A DNA stretch of 64,000 bases from JANOMH01 sp031422295 (GTDB taxonomy: Bacteria; Pseudomonadota; Alphaproteobacteria; Rhodobacterales; Rhodobacteraceae), in assembly GCA_031422295.1 (NCBI GenBank), contig JANOQM010000064.1, positions 1 through 64,000 on the forward strand, read 5' to 3'. The notes beneath the pieces are model-generated. The model was not told the DNA's origin, ran no database searches, and was given only the letters and a program-made list of their open reading frames with translations. Below, piece by piece: positions 7,358 to 15,817 of the stretch. Position 1 is the stretch's first letter. The number at the start of each line of letters is the position of its first letter. The position numbers were made by a program, and so were the translations under genes.

Positions 7358-8104
7358 TCAATAGGTTGCGCGGCCGCCTGACAAATCGAATACGCCTGCA
7401 GTCGTGAACGAGTTTTCCTCAGTACATAACCACGTGATCATACTGGCCGCCTCGTCGACTTCTAAAAACCGGGCGCGCGGGATGCGCGACAGCATGTAGG
7501 CGATGAATTCCGGCGTCAGGCTGTCCAGAATGCGGGTTTTGGCCGTGGCGGGGGTGACACAATTGACCGCGATATTCTGGCCTGCATGTTCTTTGCCCAG
7601 CGATTTGGTCAGCGCAATGACCCCGCCCTTGGATGCCGAATAAGCGCCGGCATTGGGATTGCCTTCTTTGCCGGCGATAGAGGCGACATTGACGATCCGC
7701 CCGTAGTTATTGGCGACCATCTGGGGCAGCACGGCGCGGCAACAGTTGAAAATACCGGTCAGGTTAATGTCGATGACGCGCTGCCATTCGGCGGGGTCAT
7801 AGTCCACGACCTTGGCATTATTTCCGGCGATACCGGCGCTGGCAACCATAATGGCAATCGGCCCTTGTGCGGCCCGGACTGCGTCGGCTGTAGCGCTAAG
7901 GGCAGCCCCGTCGGTCACATTGACCGCATAGGCGCGGCTGTCGCCACCCAGTGATTGGGCCGCCTGTTGGGCCAGGTCTGCGTCCCGATCCCAGATTGCA
8001 ATCTTGGCCCCCGAGGCCTGCATCCGCTGGGCCACGGCATAGCCGATCCCCTGCGCGCCGCCGGTAATGACCGCGACCCGGCCTTTAAGATCGTATTGGT
8101 TCAT
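7358..8104 (-). CDS. SDR-family dehydrogenase, likely 2-keto-3-deoxy-L-rhamnonate 4-dehydrogenase
   Basis: The 248-residue classical short-chain dehydrogenase has the nucleotide-binding motif TGGAQGIG (residues 14-21) and the catalytic set Ser142, Tyr155 and Lys159 (YSASK). The usual NAG motif reads SAG. The ATG at 8104 is chosen because the fold begins at once; an upstream in-frame extension is not conserved in type. The ending FDLSGGRATY is one I associate with NAD-dependent dehydrogenases of deoxy-ketoacids in rhamnose and fucose pathways. It is the last gene of the leftward rhamnose operon, 87 bases after the binding-protein gene. An alternative is L-rhamnose 1-dehydrogenase. Confidence 0.8.
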   Translation of the reverse strand: MNQYDLKGRVAVITGGAQGIGYAVAQRMQASGAKIAIWDRDADLAQQAAQSLGGDSRAYAVNVTDGAALSATADAVRAAQGPIAIMVASAGIAGNNAKVVDYDPAEWQRVIDINLTGIFNCCRAVLPQMVANNYGRIVNVASIAGKEGNPNAGAYSASKGGVIALTKSLGKEHAGQNIAVNCVTPATAKTRILDSLTPEFIAYMLSRIPRARFLEVDEAASMITWLCTEENSFTTAGVFDLSGGRATY

Positions 8105-8191
8105 CGCGATAAACTTTCGAGTAATGGAGATGTGTCGGACCTGTTGTGACAGGGATGCGGCTGCATGCAGCACCCCTGTCAACGCAGAATT

Positions 8192-9190
8192 TTAGAAGTC
8201 GAAATCGTCGATGTTCGCCGCGTCAAATGTGGTCAACTCAGCCTGGGTATTCATCGAGTTATTCTCGTTGATGGTGATGGTGCCCAGGTTCGGCACTTCG
8301 AAAGTGGCCCCGACTTCATTGGTGATCGACCCGTCAAGGACACCCAATGCAAAATGCACCGCAAGCCAGCCTTCGTTATAGGGCGACCACAGCTGGAACG
8401 CGGTCACTGTGCCATCCTTGACGAAATCGCGCATTTCGCTGGGCAGGCCAAGGCCGGTGACATGGACTGTTTCGGCGATACCGCGCGATTGGACAACCTG
8501 TGCGGCGGCAGCAATCCCCACGGTTGTCGGCGCGATGATGCCAACAAGGTTGGGATAGTTGGCAAGCAAGGCTTCCATTTCCGTGGTGGATTTTTCCGGC
8601 TGGTCATCGCCGTATACGGTGGCCACCAAAGTCATCCCCGCATATTTGGGATCACTCGCCAGCGTTTCGTTCATGCCGACGATCCATTTGTTCTGATCAG
8701 GGGCCTCGGTCGTGGCCGAAAGGATCGCAATCTCGCCTTCATAGCCGATCAGCGACCCGACCATTTCAACCTGATCGCGGCCAACAATCTCGAAGTTCAC
8801 CGGCAGGATGGTGGCATCGCGGTGGGTTTCGTTGCCGGTCAGATCGCCATTGACGGTCAGCACCAGAATGCCTGCGGCTTTGGCTTCGTCCAGCACTTCG
8901 TTCAGCGCGTCGGGGCTGTTCGGCGCAATGCCGATCACATCGACGCCGCGCTGGATTTGCGCCTGAATGATCGGGATTTGTGACGTGGCTTCGGCAGTGG
9001 CCGGGGCCACGAATTCAAAGTTGCAGCCCAGCGATGCACAGGCGTCCTCAAAACCCCCGGTAATGCTGTCGAAATACGGGTTGCCGGTGTTTTTGCCGAT
9101 ATAGACGATTTCAAGCGGGTCCTGGGCAAAAGCGGCTGTGGTCAGCGCGATGAAGCTGACGGACAGTCCGGATAATATGGATTTCTTCAC
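8192..9190 (-). CDS. Periplasmic sugar-binding protein of an ABC importer (RhaS-like)
   Basis: The product has 332 residues. It starts at GTG 9190, behind a strong AGGAGGAAAC ribosome-binding site, and begins with a signal peptide (KKSILSGLSVSFIALTTAAF, cleavage after AFA). The mature part is a Peripla_BP_4 (ribose/rhamnose-type) protein, with IVYIGKNTGNPYFDS at the front and GIAPNSPDAL in the first lobe. Its position next to two permeases, an ATPase and rhamnose catabolic genes indicates capture of L-rhamnose or a similar deoxysugar in the periplasm. The strong ribosome-binding site fits the high expression usual for binding proteins. Confidence 0.9.
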   Translation of the reverse strand: MKKSILSGLSVSFIALTTAAFAQDPLEIVYIGKNTGNPYFDSITGGFEDACASLGCNFEFVAPATAEATSQIPIIQAQIQRGVDVIGIAPNSPDALNEVLDEAKAAGILVLTVNGDLTGNETHRDATILPVNFEIVGRDQVEMVGSLIGYEGEIAILSATTEAPDQNKWIVGMNETLASDPKYAGMTLVATVYGDDQPEKSTTEMEALLANYPNLVGIIAPTTVGIAAAAQVVQSRGIAETVHVTGLGLPSEMRDFVKDGTVTAFQLWSPYNEGWLAVHFALGVLDGSITNEVGATFEVPNLGTITINENNSMNTQAELTTFDAANIDDFDF

Positions 9191-9234
9191 GATGTTTCCT
9201 CCTGTTAGGTGATGAAAGGTCGGCGTAAAACCCG

Positions 9235-10215
9235 CTACCGTTGCGTGCGGGAATAGATGGCGTTGGTGGCGATGATCGAAAAGATCAGCAGCACGCCCAA
9301 GACCGTTAACTGAATAGCGGGCAGCAGATTGGCGACGGTCATGCCGGTGGCCACAACGACCAGCAGCCATGCGGCCAGAAACGTGCCCAAGATCGTGCCG
9401 CGCCCGCCGAAAATGTAAGTGCCGCCCAGCATCGCCATCAGGATCATCTGCAATTCGCCGCCAAGCCCCAGATCATAGCGCACCGACCCCAGCCGCGATG
9501 CGGTCAGCAATCCGGCAATCGCACTGGCCAGACCCATCGCCAGAAACAGACTGAACTTGATCCGCTTGGTGCGAATTCCCGCATGTTGGGCCGCAATCTC
9601 GTTCGTGCCGATCAGGTAAATCTGCCGACCATAGACGGTGATGCCCAGCACGAAGCCAAGGGCGACGGACAAGATCAGGAACATAAGAACGGTGGACGGG
9701 ATGCCAAGGACCAGCACCTTGTTGATCCCGATAAACCAATCCGGCACCCGGATCGATTTGTCGCCCGCGATGACCTGAGCGATCCCGCGATACAGGATCA
9801 GCGTACCGATGGTCACAATGATCGACGGCAGTTGCAGCCGGATCACCATGAACCCGTTGAACGCACCCATCATCAGGCCGGACCCAAGGCCGATCAGAAT
9901 GGCGACAGGCATCGGGAGACCCGCATCCTGTGCCCATGCAAAAAGACAAGCGGACAGGGCCATGTTGGACGCGGGCGACAGGTCAATCTCGCCCGATATG
10001 ATCACCATGGTCAGGACCAAGGCGACCATCGCGAATTCGGCGGACAAGGTGAAACTGTCCAGAATATAGCCCACATCGGCAAAGAACGGCGACAGGGCGG
10101 ATGCCCCGAACAGCGCCGCGACCAATAGCACAAAGGTCATGGTTTCGGGGCGCAGGAACCAGACCTGCCAGCGCGGGCGGGCGGGGGCGGCTTCGCGTGT
10201 CAAAAGCACGGTCAT
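9235..10215 (-). CDS. Sugar ABC transporter permease (BPD_transp_2), RhaP/RhaQ-like
   Basis: The 326-residue inner-membrane protein has about nine or ten hydrophobic segments. It carries motifs of the ribose-type permease family, such as GEIDLSPASNMALSA and GTLILYRGIAQVIAGD in the first half and GGTYIFGGRGTILGT near the end. The ATG at 10215 overlaps the stop of the preceding permease gene (ATGA), so the two are translationally coupled. With the neighbouring permease it should form the heterodimeric membrane channel of the rhamnose importer. Confidence 0.9.
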   Translation of the reverse strand: MTVLLTREAAPARPRWQVWFLRPETMTFVLLVAALFGASALSPFFADVGYILDSFTLSAEFAMVALVLTMVIISGEIDLSPASNMALSACLFAWAQDAGLPMPVAILIGLGSGLMMGAFNGFMVIRLQLPSIIVTIGTLILYRGIAQVIAGDKSIRVPDWFIGINKVLVLGIPSTVLMFLILSVALGFVLGITVYGRQIYLIGTNEIAAQHAGIRTKRIKFSLFLAMGLASAIAGLLTASRLGSVRYDLGLGGELQMILMAMLGGTYIFGGRGTILGTFLAAWLLVVVATGMTVANLLPAIQLTVLGVLLIFSIIATNAIYSRTQR

Positions 10216-11192
10216 GCGGGCACCCGTGCGGTCAGTTGTTTCAGCCCCTGTTGCCGGACGGTCCGGTCGATCAGCAGGGCCACCAGAATAACCGCGCCAT
10301 AAATCGCATTCTGCGTCGTGCCCGGAATACCCAGCAGCGGCAAGGCGGCGGACACGCAGCCCAGCAGCAGCACGCCCAGCACGACCCCCCCCACCGACCC
10401 GGACCCGCCATTAATCGACACGCCGCCAATCACCACGGCGGCAATCACCTGAAATTCAAACCCGGCCCCGGTATTGGACGGGTTCACAAAGCCCCAGCGG
10501 CTGGCATACATGATCCCCGCCAACCCGGCCAAAGCGCCAGACAGCGCGAAGACCAGCAGCGTCACTTGGGTCACGTTGATCCCGCGCAGGGGGGCCGCCA
10601 CCGGGTTCGACCCCAGCGCGAATATCTGCCGCCCGACGGTGGTATGCCGGGCGAAACCGTAGGCCAGCAGCGCAATCCCAAGGCTCATGAAAATGATCCA
10701 CGGGATGCCGAATATGGGCGAGGTGTTGGACATGCCTTTCAACGCAGACGGCACAAATTGCCGGTCGATCTGTTTGGCATCCGACACGATATAGGTCAGG
10801 CCGCGATACAGGTTCAGTGTTCCCAGCGTCACAATAATCGCGGGCAGATTGAAGAATGTGACCAGAAATCCGTTGAAAAGCCCCAGCAACGTGCCGGTGC
10901 CGATCGCCACCACAAATCCCAGCGGCCACCAGATCTCGGGCGCAAATTTGAACATCAGTCCGGTAACCATGGCGGACAGGCCCAATATCGACCCGATGCT
11001 GAGGTCCACGTGGCGCGCCACAATCACCAACATCTGCCCCATCGCGCCGATCATGATCAGCGGGGTCAGAAGCAGGATGATCCGCAGGCTGTTCAGCGAC
11101 AGGAATTGCGGTTTGTACAGGCCGACAGCCAGACAAAACAGCACGATCATCACGAAAATCCCGGCCTCTCGGCGCAGTAGCAGCCCTTTCAT
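10212..11192 (-). CDS. Sugar ABC transporter permease (BPD_transp_2), RhaP/RhaQ-like
   Basis: The 326-residue multi-spanning membrane protein starts at ATG 11192, which overlaps the ATPase stop as ATGA. Family motifs include RHVDLSIGSILGLSAM, GTLNLYRGLTYIVSD and GGVSINGGSGSVGG. It is related to the neighbouring permease but clearly divergent, as expected for two-permease rhamnose-type importers. A longer in-frame reading upstream lies inside the ATPase gene and is rejected. Confidence 0.9.
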   Translation of the reverse strand: MKGLLLRREAGIFVMIVLFCLAVGLYKPQFLSLNSLRIILLLTPLIMIGAMGQMLVIVARHVDLSIGSILGLSAMVTGLMFKFAPEIWWPLGFVVAIGTGTLLGLFNGFLVTFFNLPAIIVTLGTLNLYRGLTYIVSDAKQIDRQFVPSALKGMSNTSPIFGIPWIIFMSLGIALLAYGFARHTTVGRQIFALGSNPVAAPLRGINVTQVTLLVFALSGALAGLAGIMYASRWGFVNPSNTGAGFEFQVIAAVVIGGVSINGGSGSVGGVVLGVLLLGCVSAALPLLGIPGTTQNAIYGAVILVALLIDRTVRQQGLKQLTARVPA

Positions 11193-12688
11193 GCGGCCAC
11201 TCCTTTGGGAACAGCGGCCTGCATGATGGTTTCCTGCGTGGCCTCGGCGCGGGACAGATCGGCGGTCAGCCGCCCTTCGGACATCACCAGAACCCGGTCG
11301 CACAATGCCAGCAGTTCGGGCAATTCCGATGAAATCAGCAGCACGGCACAGCCCTGCACCGCCAACGCGCCGATCATGTCGTAAAACTCAGCCTTGACCC
11401 CGATGTCGATGCCGCGCGTCGGTTCGTCCAATATCAGCACCGTGGGTTCGGTCAGCAACCAGCGGGCCAGGATCGCCTTTTGCTGATTGCCGCCGGACAA
11501 TTCGCCGATGGGCTGACGCAAAGACGCCAGCCGGATGCTCAGCTTTTTCACCGACTCTGCCGCCGCGGCCTTTTCCTGCCGCCGCCGGATCACACCCATG
11601 TTGGACAATTTGCCCAGCACGGCTGCGGAAATGTTTTGTTCCACCGACAGCGTGCGGAATATCCCGGCCACGGCCCGATCCTCGGGGACAAAGGCCAACC
11701 CCAGTTCAATCGCCTGCGATGGATCGGTGATATTGACCGCCGTGCCATGTACCGCAATCGTGCCCGACGTGGCGGGCACCACCCCAAACAGCGCCTTTGC
11801 CACATCGGTGCGCCCCGCCCCAACCAGCCCGCCCAGCCCCACAATCTCGCCCTTGCGTACGGTAAAACTGATGTCGGTAAACACGCCCGGCAGGGTCAGG
11901 TTTTCAACTTTCAGGGCCACATCGCCAATCTGACTGCCCTGTTTGTGCAGATATTCCTTGAGCGGGCGACCGATCATGTGCCGGATGATATCAGCGTCGG
12001 ACAGGGTGCCGATGGTGTCCGTCACCACCTTGGACCCGTCGCGGAAAATCGTCACGCGGTCACACAAGGCGCGGACTTCCTCCAACCGATGACTGATGAA
12101 AACAATCGTGCGCCCCTCGTCGCGCAGGCGGCGGGCGATGGTGAACAGGGTGTCGGTTTCCTTGGGCGTCAGCGGGGCGGTGGGTTCATCCATGATGATG
12201 ACGCGGGCGTCAGACGCCAGCGCCCGGGCGATTTCGACCATCTGCTGGTCGGCGATGGACAGGCCGCGCATCGGGCGGGTGACGTCAATCCGCACCCCCA
12301 GTTGGTCCATCAACGCGCGGGCATCCGTTGTCATTTTGGCCCATGGCACTCGGCCCAGCCAGCCGCCATCATGCCGACCCAGCACCAGATTTTCGGCCAC
12401 CGACAGATCGGGGAAAGAAATTGGCTCCTGATGGATCAATGTGATCCCCAGCTTTTGCGCGACAATCGGGCTGGTCACCTCGACTGGCGTTCCGTTCAGG
12501 TTCAAAGTGCCGCGCGTGGGCCGGTGCACGCCTGCGATAATTTTGGCAAAGGTCGATTTGCCCGCGCCATTTTCGCCCAGCAATGCGTGAATCTCGCCCG
12601 GCATCAGGTCCAGATCGACATCGCGCAGCACCTCGATCGTGGCGAAGGATTTCGAAATGCCCATTGCCGTCAGCATTGGTGCAGTCAT
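11189..12688 (-). CDS. Sugar ABC transporter ATP-binding protein (RhaT-like, two nucleotide-binding domains)
   Basis: The 499-residue protein has two fused ATPase domains, as in RbsA/MglA/RhaT. Domain 1 has Walker A GENGAGKST, then LSIADQQMVEIARAL in the signature region and Walker B VIIMDEPTAPLT. Domain 2 has a degenerate Walker A (GGLVGAGRTD), an intact LSGGNQQK signature and LILDEPTRGID. The ATG at 12688 overlaps the aldo/keto reductase stop (ATGA). It energises uptake through the two downstream permeases. Confidence 0.92.
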   Translation of the reverse strand: MTAPMLTAMGISKSFATIEVLRDVDLDLMPGEIHALLGENGAGKSTFAKIIAGVHRPTRGTLNLNGTPVEVTSPIVAQKLGITLIHQEPISFPDLSVAENLVLGRHDGGWLGRVPWAKMTTDARALMDQLGVRIDVTRPMRGLSIADQQMVEIARALASDARVIIMDEPTAPLTPKETDTLFTIARRLRDEGRTIVFISHRLEEVRALCDRVTIFRDGSKVVTDTIGTLSDADIIRHMIGRPLKEYLHKQGSQIGDVALKVENLTLPGVFTDISFTVRKGEIVGLGGLVGAGRTDVAKALFGVVPATSGTIAVHGTAVNITDPSQAIELGLAFVPEDRAVAGIFRTLSVEQNISAAVLGKLSNMGVIRRRQEKAAAAESVKKLSIRLASLRQPIGELSGGNQQKAILARWLLTEPTVLILDEPTRGIDIGVKAEFYDMIGALAVQGCAVLLISSELPELLALCDRVLVMSEGRLTADLSRAEATQETIMQAAVPKGVAA

Positions 12689-13710
12689 GCGGGCACCGGG
12701 CTGTCCGGGTCGATCAGGTTTTGCGATTTCAGATCGGCCCAGAACCCTGCCGGGATGGGCGCATTGACCGAGGCGATGTTCTGGCGGACCTGCTCGGGCG
12801 ATGCGGCCCCCGGAATGACCGACGTGACAATCGGATGCGCCAGCACAAACTGCAACGCGGCATCGGGCAAAGCCACACCATGTGCGGCACACACCGCTTC
12901 GATCCCGCGCACCTTGACCTGTATTTCCGGCGACGCGCGGCCATAGGCGTAATGCAGTGCCCCGGCGGACCCGGTGACCAGAATGCCGGATGCAAAGGGC
13001 GCGCCGATAATCACCGAAACGCCGCGCTTTTGCAGCATGTCCATGCCGCGGTGCAGGCTGGCCTGATCGAGCAAGGTATAGGGCATCGCGACCAGACAGA
13101 AATCCAGATCGACCTGTTGCGCCACGGTTTCAAAGGCAAGATTGTTATTGACGCCCATGCCAAACGCCTTGATATCGCCTGCCTTTTTCAGCTCAACCAG
13201 CGCGTTGATCCCAGAGTCCACCAGTTGCCTGACGTAGCCCGCCTGTTTGTCGCCATGAAAATCAGCATCCAGATCGTGGATCACCAGCGCATCAACCGTA
13301 TCCAGCGCGATCCGCTGTAACGCCTGTTCATAGGACCGCATTATGCCGTCATATGTATAGTCGAAATTGACCGCAAAGTTCAGGCCCCCAGTCCACGGCG
13401 AGCGGTCAAAATGCGTTGGATCAGCAGGGCGGTGCAGGGTCCGGCCCACCTTGGTCGTGACCTGAAATTCCGCCCGGGGTTTGTTGCGCAAAAACGCGCC
13501 CAGCCGGTGTTCGGCCAGTCCGCGCCCATACCAAGGGGCGGTATCGAAATAGCGCACCCCGGCATCCCATGCAGCGTTAAGCGTAGCCTGCGCAGTAGTT
13601 TCGGGCAATTTGGCATACAATTCGCCCAGGTGTGCGGTACCCAGACCAAATGTCGGCAGTATTAATTCAGTCGTGCCAATGTGCCGACAAGACGAGACCG
13701 CATTCGTCAT
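12685..13710 (-). CDS. Aldo/keto reductase, likely L-rhamnose/L-fucose (aldose) 1-dehydrogenase
   Basis: The 341-residue TIM-barrel oxidoreductase of the aldo/keto reductase superfamily has the catalytic pattern Asp56 and Tyr61 (FDTAPWYGRG), Lys87 (TTKVGR) and a His in LVIHDLD. It resembles D-threo-aldose/L-fucose dehydrogenases. It is first in the leftward transport operon and diverges from the lactonase gene, so oxidation of L-rhamnose to the lactone is a natural role. The SDR at the end of the operon is the other candidate for this step. Confidence 0.82.
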   Translation of the reverse strand: MTNAVSSCRHIGTTELILPTFGLGTAHLGELYAKLPETTAQATLNAAWDAGVRYFDTAPWYGRGLAEHRLGAFLRNKPRAEFQVTTKVGRTLHRPADPTHFDRSPWTGGLNFAVNFDYTYDGIMRSYEQALQRIALDTVDALVIHDLDADFHGDKQAGYVRQLVDSGINALVELKKAGDIKAFGMGVNNNLAFETVAQQVDLDFCLVAMPYTLLDQASLHRGMDMLQKRGVSVIIGAPFASGILVTGSAGALHYAYGRASPEIQVKVRGIEAVCAAHGVALPDAALQFVLAHPIVTSVIPGAASPEQVRQNIASVNAPIPAGFWADLKSQNLIDPDSPVPA

Positions 13711-13768
13711 CTAAAGGCCTCCCCCCAATGCACAACAATCCGGCCCTATCGGTTGCCTGATGATAAGC

Positions 13769-13817
13769 TGTCAGACAAAAATTAGTTTGACAAGATATAA
13801 AGATTTGTTTGACAAGT
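13769..13817. promoter_or_regulatory. Divergent rhamnose promoter region with putative GntR/FCD operators
   Basis: Between the two divergent operons lie a palindrome TGTCAGACA (13769-13777) and two direct copies of GTTTGACAAG (13785-13794 and 13807-13816), 22 bases apart. FCD-type GntR regulators often bind short TTGTC/GACAA palindromes, and the regulator gene is in the rightward operon. The first copy also contains TTGACA (13787-13792), which could serve as a -35 box. Binding is inferred. Confidence 0.45.
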
Positions 13818-13889
13818 TTTCAGGCGAGGCCGAACTTTCTACTGTTCCGAACCGCTGCCAAAAGCCGTTCTTTCATCAGGTGGTCTGCC

Positions 13890-14771
13890 GTGCCGCATTT
13901 TCCAATCATCGACACGCATCTTCACGTCTGGGATCAGACCCGCCTGAACTACGCGAGTTTTGCCGGCAATCCGCTGTTCGACCGGCCTTATCACATCGAA
14001 GATTATCAGCGCGATTGCGGCGTGCTGGATATCGAAGCGATGGTATTTTTGGAATGTTACGCTGATTTCTGGCCGGGTGGTGGCCAGTATATCGAAGAAG
14101 TTGAATTCGTCGAGGATGAGGCCAAACGCGATCCGCGCATCAAAGGTATTGTGCCAATGGCCCCGCTGGAATGGGGGATCGCCGTTAAGCCGCTTTTGAC
14201 CCGGATGCGCGACCAGCACCCGGCTGTCAAAGGCATTCGCCGCATTGTCGAATTCGACGCCAACCCCCGCGCCCTGACGCTGAGCGACGATTTTATCGCT
14301 GGGGTCAATCTGCTGGACAGCTTTGGCTGGCATTTCGAAATAAACGTCAATCACACTCAGATGGACATTGTGCGCGACTTTGTGCGCCGGGTGCCGTCGG
14401 TACCCCTGATCCTGGATCATTGCGGCAAACCGGGGATCAAAGAAGGGGCTTTGATGCAATACCGCGCCGATGTGCAAGCCCTGGCGAAACATCAAAACCT
14501 GTGGATCAAGCTGTCTGACTTGCCTGTAGAGGCTGATCTGACTAAATGGACCGAGGCCGATCTTCGCCCCTATATCGAAGCGACGCTTGATGCCTTTGGG
14601 CCTGAGCGCACTATTTTCGGGGGCGATTATCCGATTTGTCTGCAAGCGACAACATTGACACAATGGGTCGATGTGCTGGACCGGGCATTTGCTGACCTTG
14701 GGTTGAGCGAGGCCGAAACGCGGGCGATTTACCGCGACAACGCCAACAGCTTTTACCGGCTGGGTCTATGA
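13890..14771 (+). CDS. Amidohydrolase, likely L-rhamnono-lactonase
   Basis: The 293-residue metal-dependent hydrolase (Amidohydro_2, PF04909) starts with the metal motif DTHLHVWD. Later come FEINVNHTQMD, LILDHCGKPG (His/Gly loop) and FGGDYP (the last-strand Asp). GTG 13890 is chosen because AGGTGG precedes it and the family begins at PIIDTHLH; the frame is open further upstream. Enzymes of this group open sugar-acid lactones, here L-rhamnono-gamma-lactone to L-rhamnonate, matching the dehydratase two genes downstream. Confidence 0.85.
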   Translation: MPHFPIIDTHLHVWDQTRLNYASFAGNPLFDRPYHIEDYQRDCGVLDIEAMVFLECYADFWPGGGQYIEEVEFVEDEAKRDPRIKGIVPMAPLEWGIAVKPLLTRMRDQHPAVKGIRRIVEFDANPRALTLSDDFIAGVNLLDSFGWHFEINVNHTQMDIVRDFVRRVPSVPLILDHCGKPGIKEGALMQYRADVQALAKHQNLWIKLSDLPVEADLTKWTEADLRPYIEATLDAFGPERTIFGGDYPICLQATTLTQWVDVLDRAFADLGLSEAETRAIYRDNANSFYRLGL

Positions 14772-14781
14772 GGAACCGGAC

Positions 14782-15606
14782 GTGACCGACATGACAAACG
14801 AAACCCAGACCGGGTCAGCCGACGATGTGCCAGACGCATTCTCCGAACTTGTGGCTGCCGAACGGCGGCCCAGCCAGAAGTCCGATCTTGGTGGTCCAGT
14901 AACGGCGCGCCGCCCGATATCCGAACAGGTCGCCAACCGTTTTCTGGCGATGATAAAATCCGGCAATCTGCGGGCGGGGGACCGGTTGCCGACCGAACAG
15001 CAAATGGCAATTGCGTTTGGGATTTCGCGCCCGCCATTGCGCGAAGCGCTTAAGGCGCTGACGCTGATGGGCGTGGTAGAAAGCAGACAGGGTGGACGCT
15101 ACACGGTCACGGACCTGTCGTGGTCGCGGCTGGTCGCCCCGTTTAACGTGATGCTGAGCAATGGTGACTATGACGTGCCTGAACATTTTGAGGCGCGCGC
15201 CACCGTGGAATTAGAGGTAATCCGGCTGGCCGCCCAGCGTGCCACACCAAAACAGCGTCAGGACATCATGCGCCATGCCGTCGCTGGCCGGGCGCTGCAT
15301 AATGACCCGGTGGCGTTTCGGCTGCTGGATATAGAATTCCATCAGTCGTTGAATGACGCGTCGGGCAACCGCCTGCTCGCCGCGATGGCGCAGGGTCTGT
15401 ATGACATTGCCTTGGACGTGCGCCGTGTGGCCAGCGGCTTTGCCGGGGTTATCGAGAAAAGCGTCGCCCAGCATGTCGATATCGCGCAATGCATTGTGGC
15501 CGGTAATGCCGATGCCGCTGTGGCAGCAGGCCGGCGGCATCTGGACCATATCCGCGACACCACCATAACGGCGATGGGCCATACCCCGGCGCGCAAACAG
15601 GACTGA
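14782..15606 (+). CDS. GntR-family transcriptional regulator with FCD effector domain
   Basis: The 274-residue protein has an N-terminal extension of about 40 residues. A GntR winged helix follows (ISEQVANRFLAMIKSG, LPTEQQMAIAFGISRPPLRE, GVVESRQGGRYTV), then an all-helical FCD domain with the conserved metal-site region DIEFHQSLNDASGN and a late QHVDI. It starts at GTG 14782, ten bases after the lactonase. It probably controls both divergent rhamnose operons, with a pathway sugar acid as effector. Confidence 0.88.
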   Translation: MTDMTNETQTGSADDVPDAFSELVAAERRPSQKSDLGGPVTARRPISEQVANRFLAMIKSGNLRAGDRLPTEQQMAIAFGISRPPLREALKALTLMGVVESRQGGRYTVTDLSWSRLVAPFNVMLSNGDYDVPEHFEARATVELEVIRLAAQRATPKQRQDIMRHAVAGRALHNDPVAFRLLDIEFHQSLNDASGNRLLAAMAQGLYDIALDVRRVASGFAGVIEKSVAQHVDIAQCIVAGNADAAVAAGRRHLDHIRDTTITAMGHTPARKQD

Positions 15607-15610
15607 CTCC

Positions 15611-15817
15611 ATGCCCCAGCAAATCGCCTTTCGGATGAACTTGTTTCCGGGCAAGGCCACCGAGTATCAGACCCGCCGCGACGATCATACAATGGACGGC
15701 CTTGCTGATACCGAAATTATGCAACGCTGGTGGGCGCATATGGCTGATATCATGGCCACCGATGCCGATCTGGTGCCAGTGCAGATTCCGCTGAAACGGG
15801 TGTTTCAATTCGCATGA
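15611..15817 (+). pseudogene. rhaM: L-rhamnose mutarotase with internal in-frame deletion (RhaM/RhaU family)
   Basis: The 68-residue frame has the correct beginning (IAFRMNLFPGKATEY) and the correct end (RRDDHTMDGL, QRWWAHMADIM, PVQIPLKRVFQF) of L-rhamnose mutarotases, which are about 104 residues long. About 36-37 residues in between are missing without a frameshift. The lost part contains the RRH..IWPEL segment with the catalytic histidine (His22 in the E. coli enzyme) and the central strands of the ferredoxin-like barrel. The product can hardly fold or catalyse anomer interconversion. It is still translationally linked to the dehydratase (ATGA overlap at 15814). Confidence 0.85.

Noticed and set aside
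8165..8983. Long open frame opposite the sugar-binding protein gene
   Set aside because: Its His/Gly/Asp-rich translation is the usual mirror of a high-GC gene, and it has no ribosome-binding site; the minus-strand gene has clear family motifs.
11480..12946. 488-codon open frame opposite the ABC ATPase gene
   Set aside because: It is antisense to two recognised genes and has low-complexity composition, a shadow of codon bias.
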